DNA from: REEB481 sp964586595
GTDB taxonomy: Bacteria > Bacteroidota > Bacteroidia > NS11-12g > UBA955
Reading direction: 5' to 3'
Assembly (NCBI GenBank): GCA_964586595.1
Contig: CAZPHB010000005.1
Location: 62,001 to 126,000, forward strand
Length of the DNA stretch: 64,000 nt
Positions 23,477 to 32,112 of the stretch are shown here, one piece after another. The notes beneath the pieces are model-generated. The model worked only from the letters and a program-made list of their open reading frames with translations, was not told the DNA's origin and searched no databases. Position 1 is the first letter of the stretch. The number at the start of each line of letters is the position of its first letter. The position numbers and the translations under genes are program-made.

Positions 23477-24958
23477 GTGACGAAAAACAAAATTGCCGTT
23501 GTGGGTTCAGGAGTGGCCGGATTAGCCGCTGCAATACGCCTGCAACGCAAAGGGTATGAAGTGCAGGTTTTTGAAGCATCCTCAACACCGGGCGGCAAAA
23601 TGGGCAGCAAAAAGTTGGGTGGCTATCGGTTCGATACCGGCCCTTCATTATTTACACGACCGGATCTCGTGGATGAGCTTTTTGAACTCTGCGAGGTGAA
23701 TCCCAGGGAGTATTATCGATATCACCAGCTTCCCGTGGTTTGCCATTATTTCTATCCAAACGGAAAGCAGTTTCAGGCGCCTGCGGGTGCAGAAGCTTTG
23801 GCGCAGGCCATGGAACAGGTTTTTGGCGAGCCTGCCGAAGGCGTGCGCCGTTTCTTCCGCAAAAGTGCCTTCTTGTACCGCATCACGGCTCCTGTTTTTC
23901 TGGAACGTTCCCTGCATCGTCTCGATACGTACCTGCGCCCTGCAGGATTGCGCGGTATTTTCAACCTCCCATTCATAGACATGCTGCCCAGCATGGCCCG
24001 CCGCAATGAGTCGTTCTTTAAAACCGCTGAAGTACGTCAGTTCTTCAACCGTTTTGCCACTTACAATGGTTCTAACCCCTACAAAGCGCCGGCTACACTC
24101 AATGTGATTCCCCACCTGGAAACCGTAATGGGTGCATATCATCCACAGGGCGGTATTGTTCAGATTGCACGCAGCCTGCACGCCCTGGCTGAACAAATGG
24201 GTGTTGTATTTCATTTCAATGCCCGGGTGAAACAAATCCGCATGCAACAGGGAAGGATTCAGGGATTGCTGTTGGAAGACGGTCGGAATATCGATGCCGG
24301 AATGGTGTTGAGCAATGCCGATGTGTACCACACCTATCGCCATTTGTTAGATGTGCCCATGCCACAGCGTGTGGCGAATGTGGACAGTTCTAGCTCTGCG
24401 CTGATCTTTTACTGGGGAGTGAAGCAAAAATTTCCCCAGCTCGGACTGCACAACATCTTCTTCTCGTCTGATTATCGGCGCGAGTTTGCTCAAATTTGGG
24501 ACGCGCAAACGGCACCGGACGATCCCACAATTTACGTGAACATCACCTCGAAGTATGAAGCTGATGATGCTCCGGAATACGGTGAAAACTGGTTTGTCAT
24601 GGTGAACGTGCCTGCCAATAGGGGGCAGGATTGGACGACGATTCGTACCCGGCTGCGGAAAGTCGTACTGGATAAATTGTCTGAATTATTGCATGTGGAT
24701 ATGGCTGCACTCATTGAAGTCGAGGATGTCCTGGATCCGGTACTGATTGAGTCGGGAACCGCATCTTTCCGCGGAGCGCTTTATGGCAGCAGCAGCAATA
24801 AACGGATGGCCGCTTTTTTTCGCCAGAGGAATAAGTCCGGGCAAATACAGGGTTTGTATTTCGCCGGTGGCAGTGTGCATCCCGGAGGCGGAATTCCGCT
24901 TTGTTTGCTCAGTGCAAAAATTACAGCATCTTTGACTCCTCCAGCATCCGGCGCATAA
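23477..24958 (+). CDS. crtD: Carotenoid desaturase, CrtI/CrtD family
   Basis: 493-aa FAD-dependent desaturase. N-terminal dinucleotide fold VVGSGVAGLAAAIRL, then GGKMGS and FDTGPSLFTRPDL, and C-terminal FAGGSVHPGGGIPLCLLSAK are CrtI-family signatures. A second, clearly different CrtI paralogue lies three genes downstream, and the next gene is a CruF-like hydratase, so this copy is best read as the 3',4'-desaturase (CrtD) acting on 1'-hydroxy-carotenoids; that assignment is inferred from context. Start is GTG at 23477; no convincing ATG precedes it. Confidence 0.85.
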   Translation: MTKNKIAVVGSGVAGLAAAIRLQRKGYEVQVFEASSTPGGKMGSKKLGGYRFDTGPSLFTRPDLVDELFELCEVNPREYYRYHQLPVVCHYFYPNGKQFQAPAGAEALAQAMEQVFGEPAEGVRRFFRKSAFLYRITAPVFLERSLHRLDTYLRPAGLRGIFNLPFIDMLPSMARRNESFFKTAEVRQFFNRFATYNGSNPYKAPATLNVIPHLETVMGAYHPQGGIVQIARSLHALAEQMGVVFHFNARVKQIRMQQGRIQGLLLEDGRNIDAGMVLSNADVYHTYRHLLDVPMPQRVANVDSSSSALIFYWGVKQKFPQLGLHNIFFSSDYRREFAQIWDAQTAPDDPTIYVNITSKYEADDAPEYGENWFVMVNVPANRGQDWTTIRTRLRKVVLDKLSELLHVDMAALIEVEDVLDPVLIESGTASFRGALYGSSSNKRMAAFFRQRNKSGQIQGLYFAGGSVHPGGGIPLCLLSAKITASLTPPASGA

Positions 24959-24960
24959 AC

Positions 24961-25617
24961 ATGCAAAAGCACCTGAATACCGCTACCTGGTTGGCCGTTA
25001 TTATCTATGGGGTTGGCCTCACCGGTTTCCTCATACCTGAGCTGGAGCCTTGGATGATGCGCCTTACGCCGGTGAACATCCTTATGGCCATGGCAGCGGC
25101 CTTGTTTTTTCACAAAAAATGGAATGCCCGATTTGTTGCTGCCGCACTGATGATTGCCCTTGGTGGTTATTGCATAGAAGTGGCCGGCGTAAAAACGGGG
25201 GCTATTTTTGGGGCCTATAAGTATCAGTCAACCTTAGGATTTTCGGCGCTGGGGGTGCCACTCATCCTTTCGGTGAACTGGTTTTTTTTGGTTTACGCAA
25301 CCCGCAGCGTGGCGCAATCATGGGTAAAAGACCCCTTGTTGCTTGCTTTGCTTGCTGCAGCAATGATGACCGGTTACGACTTCATCATGGAGCCGGTGGC
25401 GGTGCGCTACGATTTTTGGACCTGGGATGCCGGTTTCATTCCTACGCAGAACTACATCGCCTGGTTCATCATTTCATTTTGCTTCCATTACCTGTTCCTC
25501 AAATGGGTTCCCATGAATTCAAACCCCTTTGCCCAGCGCCTCCTGCTGATACAGGTGGTGTTTTTCGCAGTGTTGCATCTTCAGGCCAACGGTTCGCTTG
25601 CGAAATTATTTCACTGA
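24961..25617 (+). CDS. cruF: Carotenoid biosynthesis membrane protein, CruF-like
   Basis: 218 aa, six to seven TM helices. The signature GVKTGAIFGAYKYQSTLGFSALGVPL and the later YDFIMEPVAVRYDFWTW belong to the Caroten_synth family (PF04240), which includes CruF, the 1',2'-hydratase of gamma-carotene/lycopene ends. Starts 2 nt after crtD. The assignment to hydratase rather than another PF04240 activity is inferred from the neighbouring CrtD-like gene. Confidence 0.82.
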   Translation: MQKHLNTATWLAVIIYGVGLTGFLIPELEPWMMRLTPVNILMAMAAALFFHKKWNARFVAAALMIALGGYCIEVAGVKTGAIFGAYKYQSTLGFSALGVPLILSVNWFFLVYATRSVAQSWVKDPLLLALLAAAMMTGYDFIMEPVAVRYDFWTWDAGFIPTQNYIAWFIISFCFHYLFLKWVPMNSNPFAQRLLLIQVVFFAVLHLQANGSLAKLFH

Positions 25618-25678
25618 ATATGAGCGATATCATGCCTGAAGGTCCGAACAATAAAAAATAAAGGTTGTTCATTTACAT

Positions 25679-26134
25679 ATGAATTGGTTGTGGAACATCC
25701 TCGTTGTCTTTGCATTTTTTGCGCTGATGGAAGGGGTGGCCTGGTTTACCCATAAATACATCATGCACGGTTTTCTGTGGATTTGGCATCGCAGCCATCA
25801 CGAGCCCCGTCATGGAGCCCTCGAGCGCAATGATTTATTCGGCTTCATGTTTGCCATCCCCAGCGTGTGGCTTATTGTGGTCGGTGCTGCATCGTTCGAT
25901 TGGCGCTTCTATGCCGGGTTGGGAATTGCCCTCTACGGATTGGCGTATTTTCTGGTTCATGATGTGTTTGTGCATCAGCGCATCAAGTGGTTGAAATCTA
26001 CCAACAGTCCGTACTTCCATGCGATGCGGATGACGCATTATCACCACCATACTTTTCATGGGAAAGAGGGTTCAGAGGCCTTTGGTTTTCTCTTTGTATC
26101 CCGCAGGTTTCTGAAACGATTTTCAAAAAAATAA
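25679..26134 (+). CDS. crtZ: Beta-carotene hydroxylase, fatty-acid-hydroxylase family
   Basis: 151 aa di-iron membrane hydroxylase adding 3-OH to beta-rings. The histidine clusters are complete: HKYIMH (25-30), HRSHHEPRHG, HDVFVHQR and HYHHHTFHG. Hydrophobic segments at the N-terminus and in the middle (FAIPSVWLIVVGAASF) place it in the inner membrane. Between the CruF-like gene (61 nt upstream) and crtI (3 nt downstream). Confidence 0.92.
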   Translation: MNWLWNILVVFAFFALMEGVAWFTHKYIMHGFLWIWHRSHHEPRHGALERNDLFGFMFAIPSVWLIVVGAASFDWRFYAGLGIALYGLAYFLVHDVFVHQRIKWLKSTNSPYFHAMRMTHYHHHTFHGKEGSEAFGFLFVSRRFLKRFSKK

Positions 26135-26137
26135 TTC

Positions 26138-27619
26138 ATGGCAAAAAAAGTGCTCATTGTTGGCGCAGGTCTCGGTGGTCTGGCTACCGCCCTTCGACTT
26201 TCTCATTTAGGTTATCAGGTAGAAGTGCTTGAGCGTTATCAGCGGCCCGGTGGTCGTCTGAATTTGCTGGAAAAGGACGGTTTCACCTTTGATGTTGGGC
26301 CCTCGTTTTTCAGCATGAGCTATGAATTCAGGGAGCTGTTTGCTTCTCAAGGGCTGGAAGTGCCTTTTACCATCAAAGAACTCGATCCTTTGTACACGGT
26401 GAACATTGCCGGTCGCGATAAAGTATATCGCATGTTCAAGGATTTGAAAAAACTCGCCCTGGAATTTGCAGACGAACCCAATTTTGAAGCGAAAGCCCAA
26501 CGTTACCTGAAGGCCGCCGGAACCATTTTCCACGATACGGAATACAAAGTGGTGAAGCGCAACTTCAACGGCATGGTGCCTTATCTGGCTTCCCTGGCTA
26601 CCGTCCCTTTGAAACATTTGCCCAAAATGTTTCGCAGCATGTGGGCTGAACTGGAACGGAATTTTGAAACGGAAGATGTCAAAGTGATATTCTCTCTTGT
26701 TTCTTTTTTCCTTGGTGCCACGCCTTTTGATACACCGGCCGTTTACAGTTTGTTGAATTACACCGAATTGCAGCACGATGGTTACTGGAACGTAGAAGGC
26801 GGCATGTATCAAATCGTGGAAGGAATCATGCCCATTCTTCAGGAACGCGGGGTGCGTTTTCACTACAATACCGAAGTTACCGGAGTGGAGCTGCAACAGG
26901 GTAAACTGCACGCAGTGGTGGATGCAGCAGGCAAGGGCTGGACCGCGGACATCTTCGTGTGTAATGCCGATGCGGCGTGGTTCCGCGGCGCCATCTTAAA
27001 CCGCAATGCTTACCGCGAGGAAAAGCTGGATAAATTGGACTGGACGCTGGCGCCGTTTACCATCTATCTGGGTGTAAAAGGCAAAATTGACGGCATAGCC
27101 CACCACAACTACTTCCTGGGCAACAACTTCAAAGCCTACGCCGATATGATCTTCAAAACCTCCGTGGCTCCGGAGAAGCCATATTACTACGTGAATGTGG
27201 CCTCTAAAAGCAACCCTCAATGCGCCCCCGAAGGTTGTGAAAACCTGTTTATTCTTTGTCCCGTTCCCGACCTGCGCCACAAGCCAGATTGGTCTGATGC
27301 GGAAAAGTTGACCGAAGATATTATTGCCGATTTGAGCACAAGGGTGGGTTACGACATCTCAAACAACATCCTCAGCAAAACTGTTTATACTCCAGTTGAT
27401 TGGATGAATATGTTTAATTTATACAAAGGAAGTGGATTGGGTTTGGCACATGGAATGAACCAAATTGGTGCATTTCGGCCTTCCAACAAAGACGAACAAC
27501 TGAGTAACCTGTATTACGTTGGCGCAAGCACCGTTCCAGGTACAGGCCTGCCCATCGTTGTTATAGGTTCTAAACTCGTTACGGAAAGGATCACCCATGA
27601 GCATGGAACTATATCATAA
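26138..27619 (+). CDS. crtI: Phytoene desaturase
   Basis: 493 aa. FAD fold VGAGLGGLATALRLSHLGYQVEVLERYQRPGG, then FDVGPSFFSM and the C-terminal signature VGASTVPGTGLPIVVIGSK. Converts phytoene to lycopene (several successive desaturations). Same length as the crtD-like paralogue but distant in sequence; pairing with crtB by a 23-nt overlap supports the phytoene desaturase role. Confidence 0.93.
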   Translation: MAKKVLIVGAGLGGLATALRLSHLGYQVEVLERYQRPGGRLNLLEKDGFTFDVGPSFFSMSYEFRELFASQGLEVPFTIKELDPLYTVNIAGRDKVYRMFKDLKKLALEFADEPNFEAKAQRYLKAAGTIFHDTEYKVVKRNFNGMVPYLASLATVPLKHLPKMFRSMWAELERNFETEDVKVIFSLVSFFLGATPFDTPAVYSLLNYTELQHDGYWNVEGGMYQIVEGIMPILQERGVRFHYNTEVTGVELQQGKLHAVVDAAGKGWTADIFVCNADAAWFRGAILNRNAYREEKLDKLDWTLAPFTIYLGVKGKIDGIAHHNYFLGNNFKAYADMIFKTSVAPEKPYYYVNVASKSNPQCAPEGCENLFILCPVPDLRHKPDWSDAEKLTEDIIADLSTRVGYDISNNILSKTVYTPVDWMNMFNLYKGSGLGLAHGMNQIGAFRPSNKDEQLSNLYYVGASTVPGTGLPIVVIGSKLVTERITHEHGTIS

Positions 27620-28436
27620 AACGGCCCTGGCCTGCAGCAAGCGGGTTGCCCTGAATTACAGCACCTCGTTTTCTCTGGGCATTCGCATGTTGTCCAACGA
27701 TTACCGCTGGGCCGTTTATGCCATCTACGGATTTGTTCGCCTTGCAGATGAAGTTGTGGACACCTTCCACGAGCACAATAAAGCTTCACTCCTGGCCGAT
27801 TTCAAAAAAGAAACATACCGCGCCATCAAGGAAGGAATCAGTACCAACCTCATCTTGCACGCTTTTCAAAAGGCCTGCAGGGAATTCAATATTGGCCAGG
27901 AACTGATCGAACCGTTCTTCAACAGCATGGAAGAAGACCTGGAAAGTGCCACCCACAATGCAGGTTCTTACAGTGAATACATTTACGGTTCCGCGGAAGT
28001 GGTTGGTTTGATGTGTCTGAAGGTGTTTTGTCATGGAAATCAGGAACGTTATGATTTTTTCGTTCCATCGGCACGTGCTCTTGGTTCGGCATTTCAGAAG
28101 GTGAATTTCATCAGAGACCTGAAAAGCGATTTCGACGAACGCGGCCGGGTTTATTTCCCGGGTGTGGACTTTTCTGCCTTCAACGACCACCATAAAATGG
28201 ACATCATCGCCGACATCAAAAAAGATTTTGAACTGGCCTATCAGGGCATCAAGAAACTTCCCATCGGCTGCCGCTTCGGGGTATATACCGCATATCGCTA
28301 CTACCTGAAACTGCTGGAGAAAATTGAGCGATCCACGGTGCAACACATCATGGAGGAACGCATCCGCATTCCGGACTCTCAGAAAATGACCCTCCTCCTG
28401 AAAAGCTATCTGCGGGTGAAGGTAAACGTGATGTGA
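27597..28436 (+). CDS. crtB: Phytoene synthase
   Basis: 279 aa, trans-isoprenyl condensing family. The two Asp-rich motifs are present: DEVVDTF (near residue 45) and DLKSDFDERGRVYFP (near 175), plus YCYGSAEVVGLMC-like core (residues YIYGSAEVVGLM). Condenses two geranylgeranyl diphosphates to phytoene, the first committed step. The start overlaps crtI by 23 nt; it ends the carotenoid operon, converging with the DUF4846 gene 8 nt away. Confidence 0.95.
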   Translation: MSMELYHKTALACSKRVALNYSTSFSLGIRMLSNDYRWAVYAIYGFVRLADEVVDTFHEHNKASLLADFKKETYRAIKEGISTNLILHAFQKACREFNIGQELIEPFFNSMEEDLESATHNAGSYSEYIYGSAEVVGLMCLKVFCHGNQERYDFFVPSARALGSAFQKVNFIRDLKSDFDERGRVYFPGVDFSAFNDHHKMDIIADIKKDFELAYQGIKKLPIGCRFGVYTAYRYYLKLLEKIERSTVQHIMEERIRIPDSQKMTLLLKSYLRVKVNVM

Positions 28437-28444
28437 TTTTTCTT

Positions 28445-29317
28445 CTACCGAAACCTTCTTAATTGATTGTATTGAAACGTCCATTCGGGCGTTTCAAGTT
28501 CCTGTCCATTGGCAGGAACTTTGAACCAGGGCGAAAGCTCAGGTTGCCTGTAATTGCGCAATATGTGCATGTCCTGCGCGGGCATATAGCTCTGGGCCAG
28601 CAGGAAATAACGGTTTCCCAGGCTGTCCTGGCAAACATCCATCACCATCACGGCGTGTCCCGGACTGCCTCCTTTGATCCATACGTCCCCAGGCTGAACC
28701 TCGGTGGCTGCAATAGGTTGCAGTTCCCGCTCCAGTGATAGCGTTCCGGCAAACATAAATACTTGCTTCATCCATGCGTCGAAGCTGCTGCGCCCGGAAT
28801 CCGGTTTCTGACTGCATGCCCAGCTGGTTTGATTGCCGTTCACTTTGACCCTGCAACCTTGCATCCACTTGTCGAAGCGGCAGGAGAAGTTGTTGGTGAA
28901 GTTAAAATGCAGCTGCGTGTATGCTTTTTTCTGATACAAATATTCCGCCCGCAGGCGCATCACCGCATCGGCACATTGTTGCAGATTTTCTGTGCCGGTA
29001 CTCAATTGCAGCACCGCCGCATGCGCTGCGCCAACCTTCTCTTGCCCATCGTGATAATACACCGCAGTTCCATGCGGTTTAAGCGGGAACTGACGCAGGT
29101 AGGCGCCGAAACTGCCCGGACTTAAGGGCATGCGCGTACATTCACGAGGACAGGAAAATCGGGTGGCTACCGCATCACCGGAAGGTGTGTTGGCAGGTGC
29201 GGTGGCAGCACTGATGTTCCGGCGGGCCACCTCCGGGCGTTTTGACTCTGGAGTCTGACAAGCCATGTGCATCAGCAGGAGGCTTAAGTTCACCATAGGA
29301 AAAGGGATGAATTGCAT
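28445..29317 (-). CDS. DUF4846 lipoprotein
   Basis: 290 aa. Probable lipoprotein: MVNLSLLLMHMACQ gives a lipobox if translation starts at the second Met (29296). The conserved DUF4846 end is clear: GDVWIKGGSPGHAVMVMDV and FLLAQSYMPAQDMHILRNY. The family is Bacteroidota/bacterial envelope and of unknown function (cysteine-peptidase-like H/N residues have been suggested from the GHAV motif; that is inference). Directly downstream of mpl (16 nt), so part of the mpl transcript. Confidence 0.85.
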   Translation of the reverse strand: MQFIPFPMVNLSLLLMHMACQTPESKRPEVARRNISAATAPANTPSGDAVATRFSCPRECTRMPLSPGSFGAYLRQFPLKPHGTAVYYHDGQEKVGAAHAAVLQLSTGTENLQQCADAVMRLRAEYLYQKKAYTQLHFNFTNNFSCRFDKWMQGCRVKVNGNQTSWACSQKPDSGRSSFDAWMKQVFMFAGTLSLERELQPIAATEVQPGDVWIKGGSPGHAVMVMDVCQDSLGNRYFLLAQSYMPAQDMHILRNYRQPELSPWFKVPANGQELETPEWTFQYNQLRRFR

Positions 29318-29333
29318 GTATATATGTATTTAG

Positions 29334-30683
29334 TTATTGGCTACATCGTTCAATGAGCGATGGCAGCGATAAATCGCCAAATTTGCCGGAACTCATCAGC
29401 AACAGGATGCATGGTTCGCTGCGCTCGTGCACCCGTTGGATTAAAGCTTCAGATAAATTGCTTCCCGAATGAAACACCGCTGCATTGAAGGTTTTTCCCA
29501 CAGCTTCGTCAGGCAATACCGGAAGTCGCTTCAGGGCAAATACCTGCGGATCCAGCAATACGAATTTTTCGTCGGCAGCATCCATACATCCTTGGTAATC
29601 AGGCAGAAATGCTTCGGACAGGCTGCTGAACGTATGGAGTTCATAGGCGGCGATTAAACGGTGTTTGGGGTACTGTTGCCGCACGGCCTCAACGGTAGCT
29701 TTCAGTTTGCTGGGCGCGTGTGCAAAGTCGCGGTACACATGAAGTGCGTCGCTCCGGTGCATGCATTCCAGACGTTTGGCCGTTCCGGTGAAGCTGGACA
29801 CGGCTTCCATAAATTCATGAACGGAGATGCCAAGCTCTCCACAAATCAACATGGCAGCATGCAGGTTTTGCATGTTGTGTGCCCCGAAGATGGACAGCGG
29901 GTAGTCGCGTCCGTTGTAGGATGCAATGGTTCTGCCTGCTTCCAACCGCGAGGGAATTCCGTCGTAGGAGCGGTGCTGCAACTTGCGTTCAGCCATCATT
30001 TCCTGCAAAATCGGATCACCTGCATACCAAACCACGCTTGCGTCTGACTCCATAGAATCCAGAAATTTCCGGAACTGTTCGTGGTATGATTCCCGCGTTG
30101 GAAACACATTGATGTGGTCCCAGGAAATGCCGGTGATTACGGCCAAATGCGGACGGTAATGCAGGAATTTAGGTGTGGGGTCAAGCGGACTGGTAAGGTA
30201 TTCATCGCCTTCCAGAATCACCACAGAAGCATTGCTCATGCGCACCATGCGTTCAAAACCTTCCAGTTGCGAACCAACCAGATAATCAAAGTCAATACCC
30301 CGATGGCGCAATACATGCATGATCATGGCGGTGGTACTGGTTTTGCCGTGGCTGCCGGCAACCACCACGCGCTTTTTATTGCGGCTGTGTTCGTACAGGT
30401 ATTCAGGGAAGGAGAAAATCTTCAACCCAAGCTCCCTGGCGCGCAGAAGCTCCGGATTGTCCGGGCGGGCGTGCATGCCCAAAATTACCTGGTCCAAGGC
30501 CGAAGTGATGCGCTCCGGATGCCAGCCCAAACTTTCCGGCAGCAGGCCGGCCTGCTGCAATCGGCTGTAGGCCGGGTCGAAGATTTCGTCGTCGCTGCCG
30601 CTTACTTCATGTCCAAGTTGCTGCAGCTCCAGTGCAAGGTTGTGCATCACTGCACCACCAATGGCAATAAAATGTATCCGCAT
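29334..30683 (-). CDS. mpl: UDP-N-acetylmuramate--tripeptide ligase (peptidoglycan recycling)
   Basis: 449-aa Mur ligase. N-terminal FIAIGGAVMHNLALEL and GSDDEIFDP, the P-loop VVAGSHGKTSTTAMIMH, and ATP-site and C-terminal domain with DFAHAPSKLKATVEAV. This N-terminal sequence and the HGKTST form are typical of Mpl, which joins recovered L-Ala-gamma-D-Glu-meso-DAP to UDP-MurNAc, rather than MurC. Divergently transcribed from kmo; a TTAATTTC sequence (near-consensus box) lies 8 nt before its ATG. Confidence 0.93.
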   Translation of the reverse strand: MRIHFIAIGGAVMHNLALELQQLGHEVSGSDDEIFDPAYSRLQQAGLLPESLGWHPERITSALDQVILGMHARPDNPELLRARELGLKIFSFPEYLYEHSRNKKRVVVAGSHGKTSTTAMIMHVLRHRGIDFDYLVGSQLEGFERMVRMSNASVVILEGDEYLTSPLDPTPKFLHYRPHLAVITGISWDHINVFPTRESYHEQFRKFLDSMESDASVVWYAGDPILQEMMAERKLQHRSYDGIPSRLEAGRTIASYNGRDYPLSIFGAHNMQNLHAAMLICGELGISVHEFMEAVSSFTGTAKRLECMHRSDALHVYRDFAHAPSKLKATVEAVRQQYPKHRLIAAYELHTFSSLSEAFLPDYQGCMDAADEKFVLLDPQVFALKRLPVLPDEAVGKTFNAAVFHSGSNLSEALIQRVHERSEPCILLLMSSGKFGDLSLPSLIERCSQ

Positions 30684-30722
30684 CGGGTGGTGAAATTAAG
30701 TCTAAATTATGTGATGTATCAG

Positions 30723-30752
30723 TTGTATGAACCACCCTGCACCATAATTTTG
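30723..30752 (+). promoter_or_regulatory. Promoter of kmo (TTG-N19-TAATTTTG)
   Basis: -33 TTG at 30723-30725, 19-nt spacer, -7 TAATTTTG at 30745-30752, ending 7 nt before the ATG. Confidence 0.6.
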
Positions 30753-30759
30753 ACACCCG

Positions 30760-32085
30760 ATGAAAATTGGATTGGTAGGAGGTGGACTTTCCGGTTCACT
30801 GTTGGCGGTTTATCTGGCCAAGCGCGGTTATGAAGTGCATTTGTTTGAACGTCGTGCCGACATGCGCGGAGGATCATATCAAGGTGGGCGCAGCATCAAC
30901 CTTGCGCTGAGCAACCGGGGCATCCGTGCCCTTGAACGCGTAGGGCTGCACCTTCCCGTTTTGGAACAGGCGGTTCCCATGTACGGACGCATGATGCATG
31001 CCGTTGATGGCAGTTTGAGTTACCAGCCTTATGGCAAAGAAGGACAGGCCATTTATTCGGTTTCGCGTGGCGGTTTGAACATACAGCTGTTGCAATTGGC
31101 CGATAAATACCCAAACATTCACCTCTACTTCAACCATCGTTGCACCCATGCAGATCTGGAAAGCGCCACGGCCGATTTTATCGACAGTGATGGCTCTGTG
31201 GTGAGTTTCAATGGTGATTTCCTCATCGGCACCGATGGAGCATACAGCGCTGTGCGCGATGCATTCCAACGATCCGGCCGGTTCAATTATGCGCAGGATT
31301 ACATTGAGCACGGCTATAAAGAACTTGAAATTCTGCCCACCGCAGATGGAGGATTTGCCATGGAGAAAAACTGCCTCCACATCTGGCCCAGGGCTTCGTA
31401 TATGCTCATTGCGCTGCCCAATCCTGATGGCAGCTTCACCTGCACCTTGTTCTTCCCTTGGGAAGGAGAAATCAGCTTTGCCAGCCTGAAGGATGATCAG
31501 GCCGTGGTGCAATTCATGAAACAGAATTTCCCTGATGCTGTCCCCCTCATGCCGCATTTCCTCAGGGATTTCAACCAAAACCCCACAGGCAACCTGGTCA
31601 CCGTGCGCAGCTATCCCTGGGTAAAAGGTAAAACCGCCTTGTTGGGAGATGCGGCCCATGCCATCGTGCCTTTTTACGGACAAGGCATGAACTGCTCTTT
31701 CGAAGATTGTCTGGTGATGGACGATTGTATTGAAACCTATGGAGGCGATGTGTTAAGGGCTTTTGCCGCTTATCAGGAATTGCGCAAACCCAACGCCGAT
31801 GCCATTGCCAACCTGGCACTGCAAAACTTTGTAGAAATGCGCGACCTGGTGGGTGATGCCGACTTCCTCCACAAAAAACATGTAGAGCATGAACTTGCTG
31901 AACTGTATCCGGATCGATTTCGAAGCCAGTACGAATTGGTGGCGTTCAGCGAGGAGTCATATAAATATGCACTGGATCAGGGAGGCCGCAACAATGCACT
32001 TTTGGATCACATCATTTCACATCAGTTGGAATCCAAGCTTTCCGATGCCATGCTGATGGAAAAACTGATGGATCAGTATCTTTGA
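30760..32085 (+). CDS. kmo: Kynurenine 3-monooxygenase
   Basis: 441-aa FAD/NADPH monooxygenase making 3-hydroxykynurenine in tryptophan degradation. FAD fold GLVGGGLSGSLLAVYL, the KMO-specific GGRSINLALSNRGIRAL, the GADG-like DFLIGTDGAYSAVRDAF, and the second FAD motif GDAAHAIVPFYGQGMNCSFEDC. Length and motifs match bacterial KMO. The C-terminal tail is hydrophilic, without the membrane anchor of the mitochondrial enzyme. Together with the ALDH8-like gene this suggests tryptophan degradation by the aminomuconate route or quinolinate synthesis; the other enzymes are not in the window. Confidence 0.95.
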   Translation: MKIGLVGGGLSGSLLAVYLAKRGYEVHLFERRADMRGGSYQGGRSINLALSNRGIRALERVGLHLPVLEQAVPMYGRMMHAVDGSLSYQPYGKEGQAIYSVSRGGLNIQLLQLADKYPNIHLYFNHRCTHADLESATADFIDSDGSVVSFNGDFLIGTDGAYSAVRDAFQRSGRFNYAQDYIEHGYKELEILPTADGGFAMEKNCLHIWPRASYMLIALPNPDGSFTCTLFFPWEGEISFASLKDDQAVVQFMKQNFPDAVPLMPHFLRDFNQNPTGNLVTVRSYPWVKGKTALLGDAAHAIVPFYGQGMNCSFEDCLVMDDCIETYGGDVLRAFAAYQELRKPNADAIANLALQNFVEMRDLVGDADFLHKKHVEHELAELYPDRFRSQYELVAFSEESYKYALDQGGRNNALLDHIISHQLESKLSDAMLMEKLMDQYL

Positions 32086-32086
32086 C

Positions 32087-32109
32087 GCAATGGCCCTTCG
32101 GGCTATTGC
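32087..32109 (+). other. Strong hairpin just upstream of a start codon
   Basis: GCAATGGCCC (32087-32096), loop TTC, GGGCTATTGC (32100-32109): 10-bp stem with one G-T pair. It starts 1 nt after the kmo stop and ends 3 nt before the ATG of the metalloprotease gene. No T-run follows, so it is not a standard terminator. Confidence 0.45.
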
Positions 32110-32112
32110 TGT

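Noticed and set aside
25620..25661. 13-codon frame (MSDIMPEGPNNKK) between the CruF-like gene and crtZ
   Set aside because: Far too short to judge; could be a leader peptide but no evidence of translation or regulation is visible.
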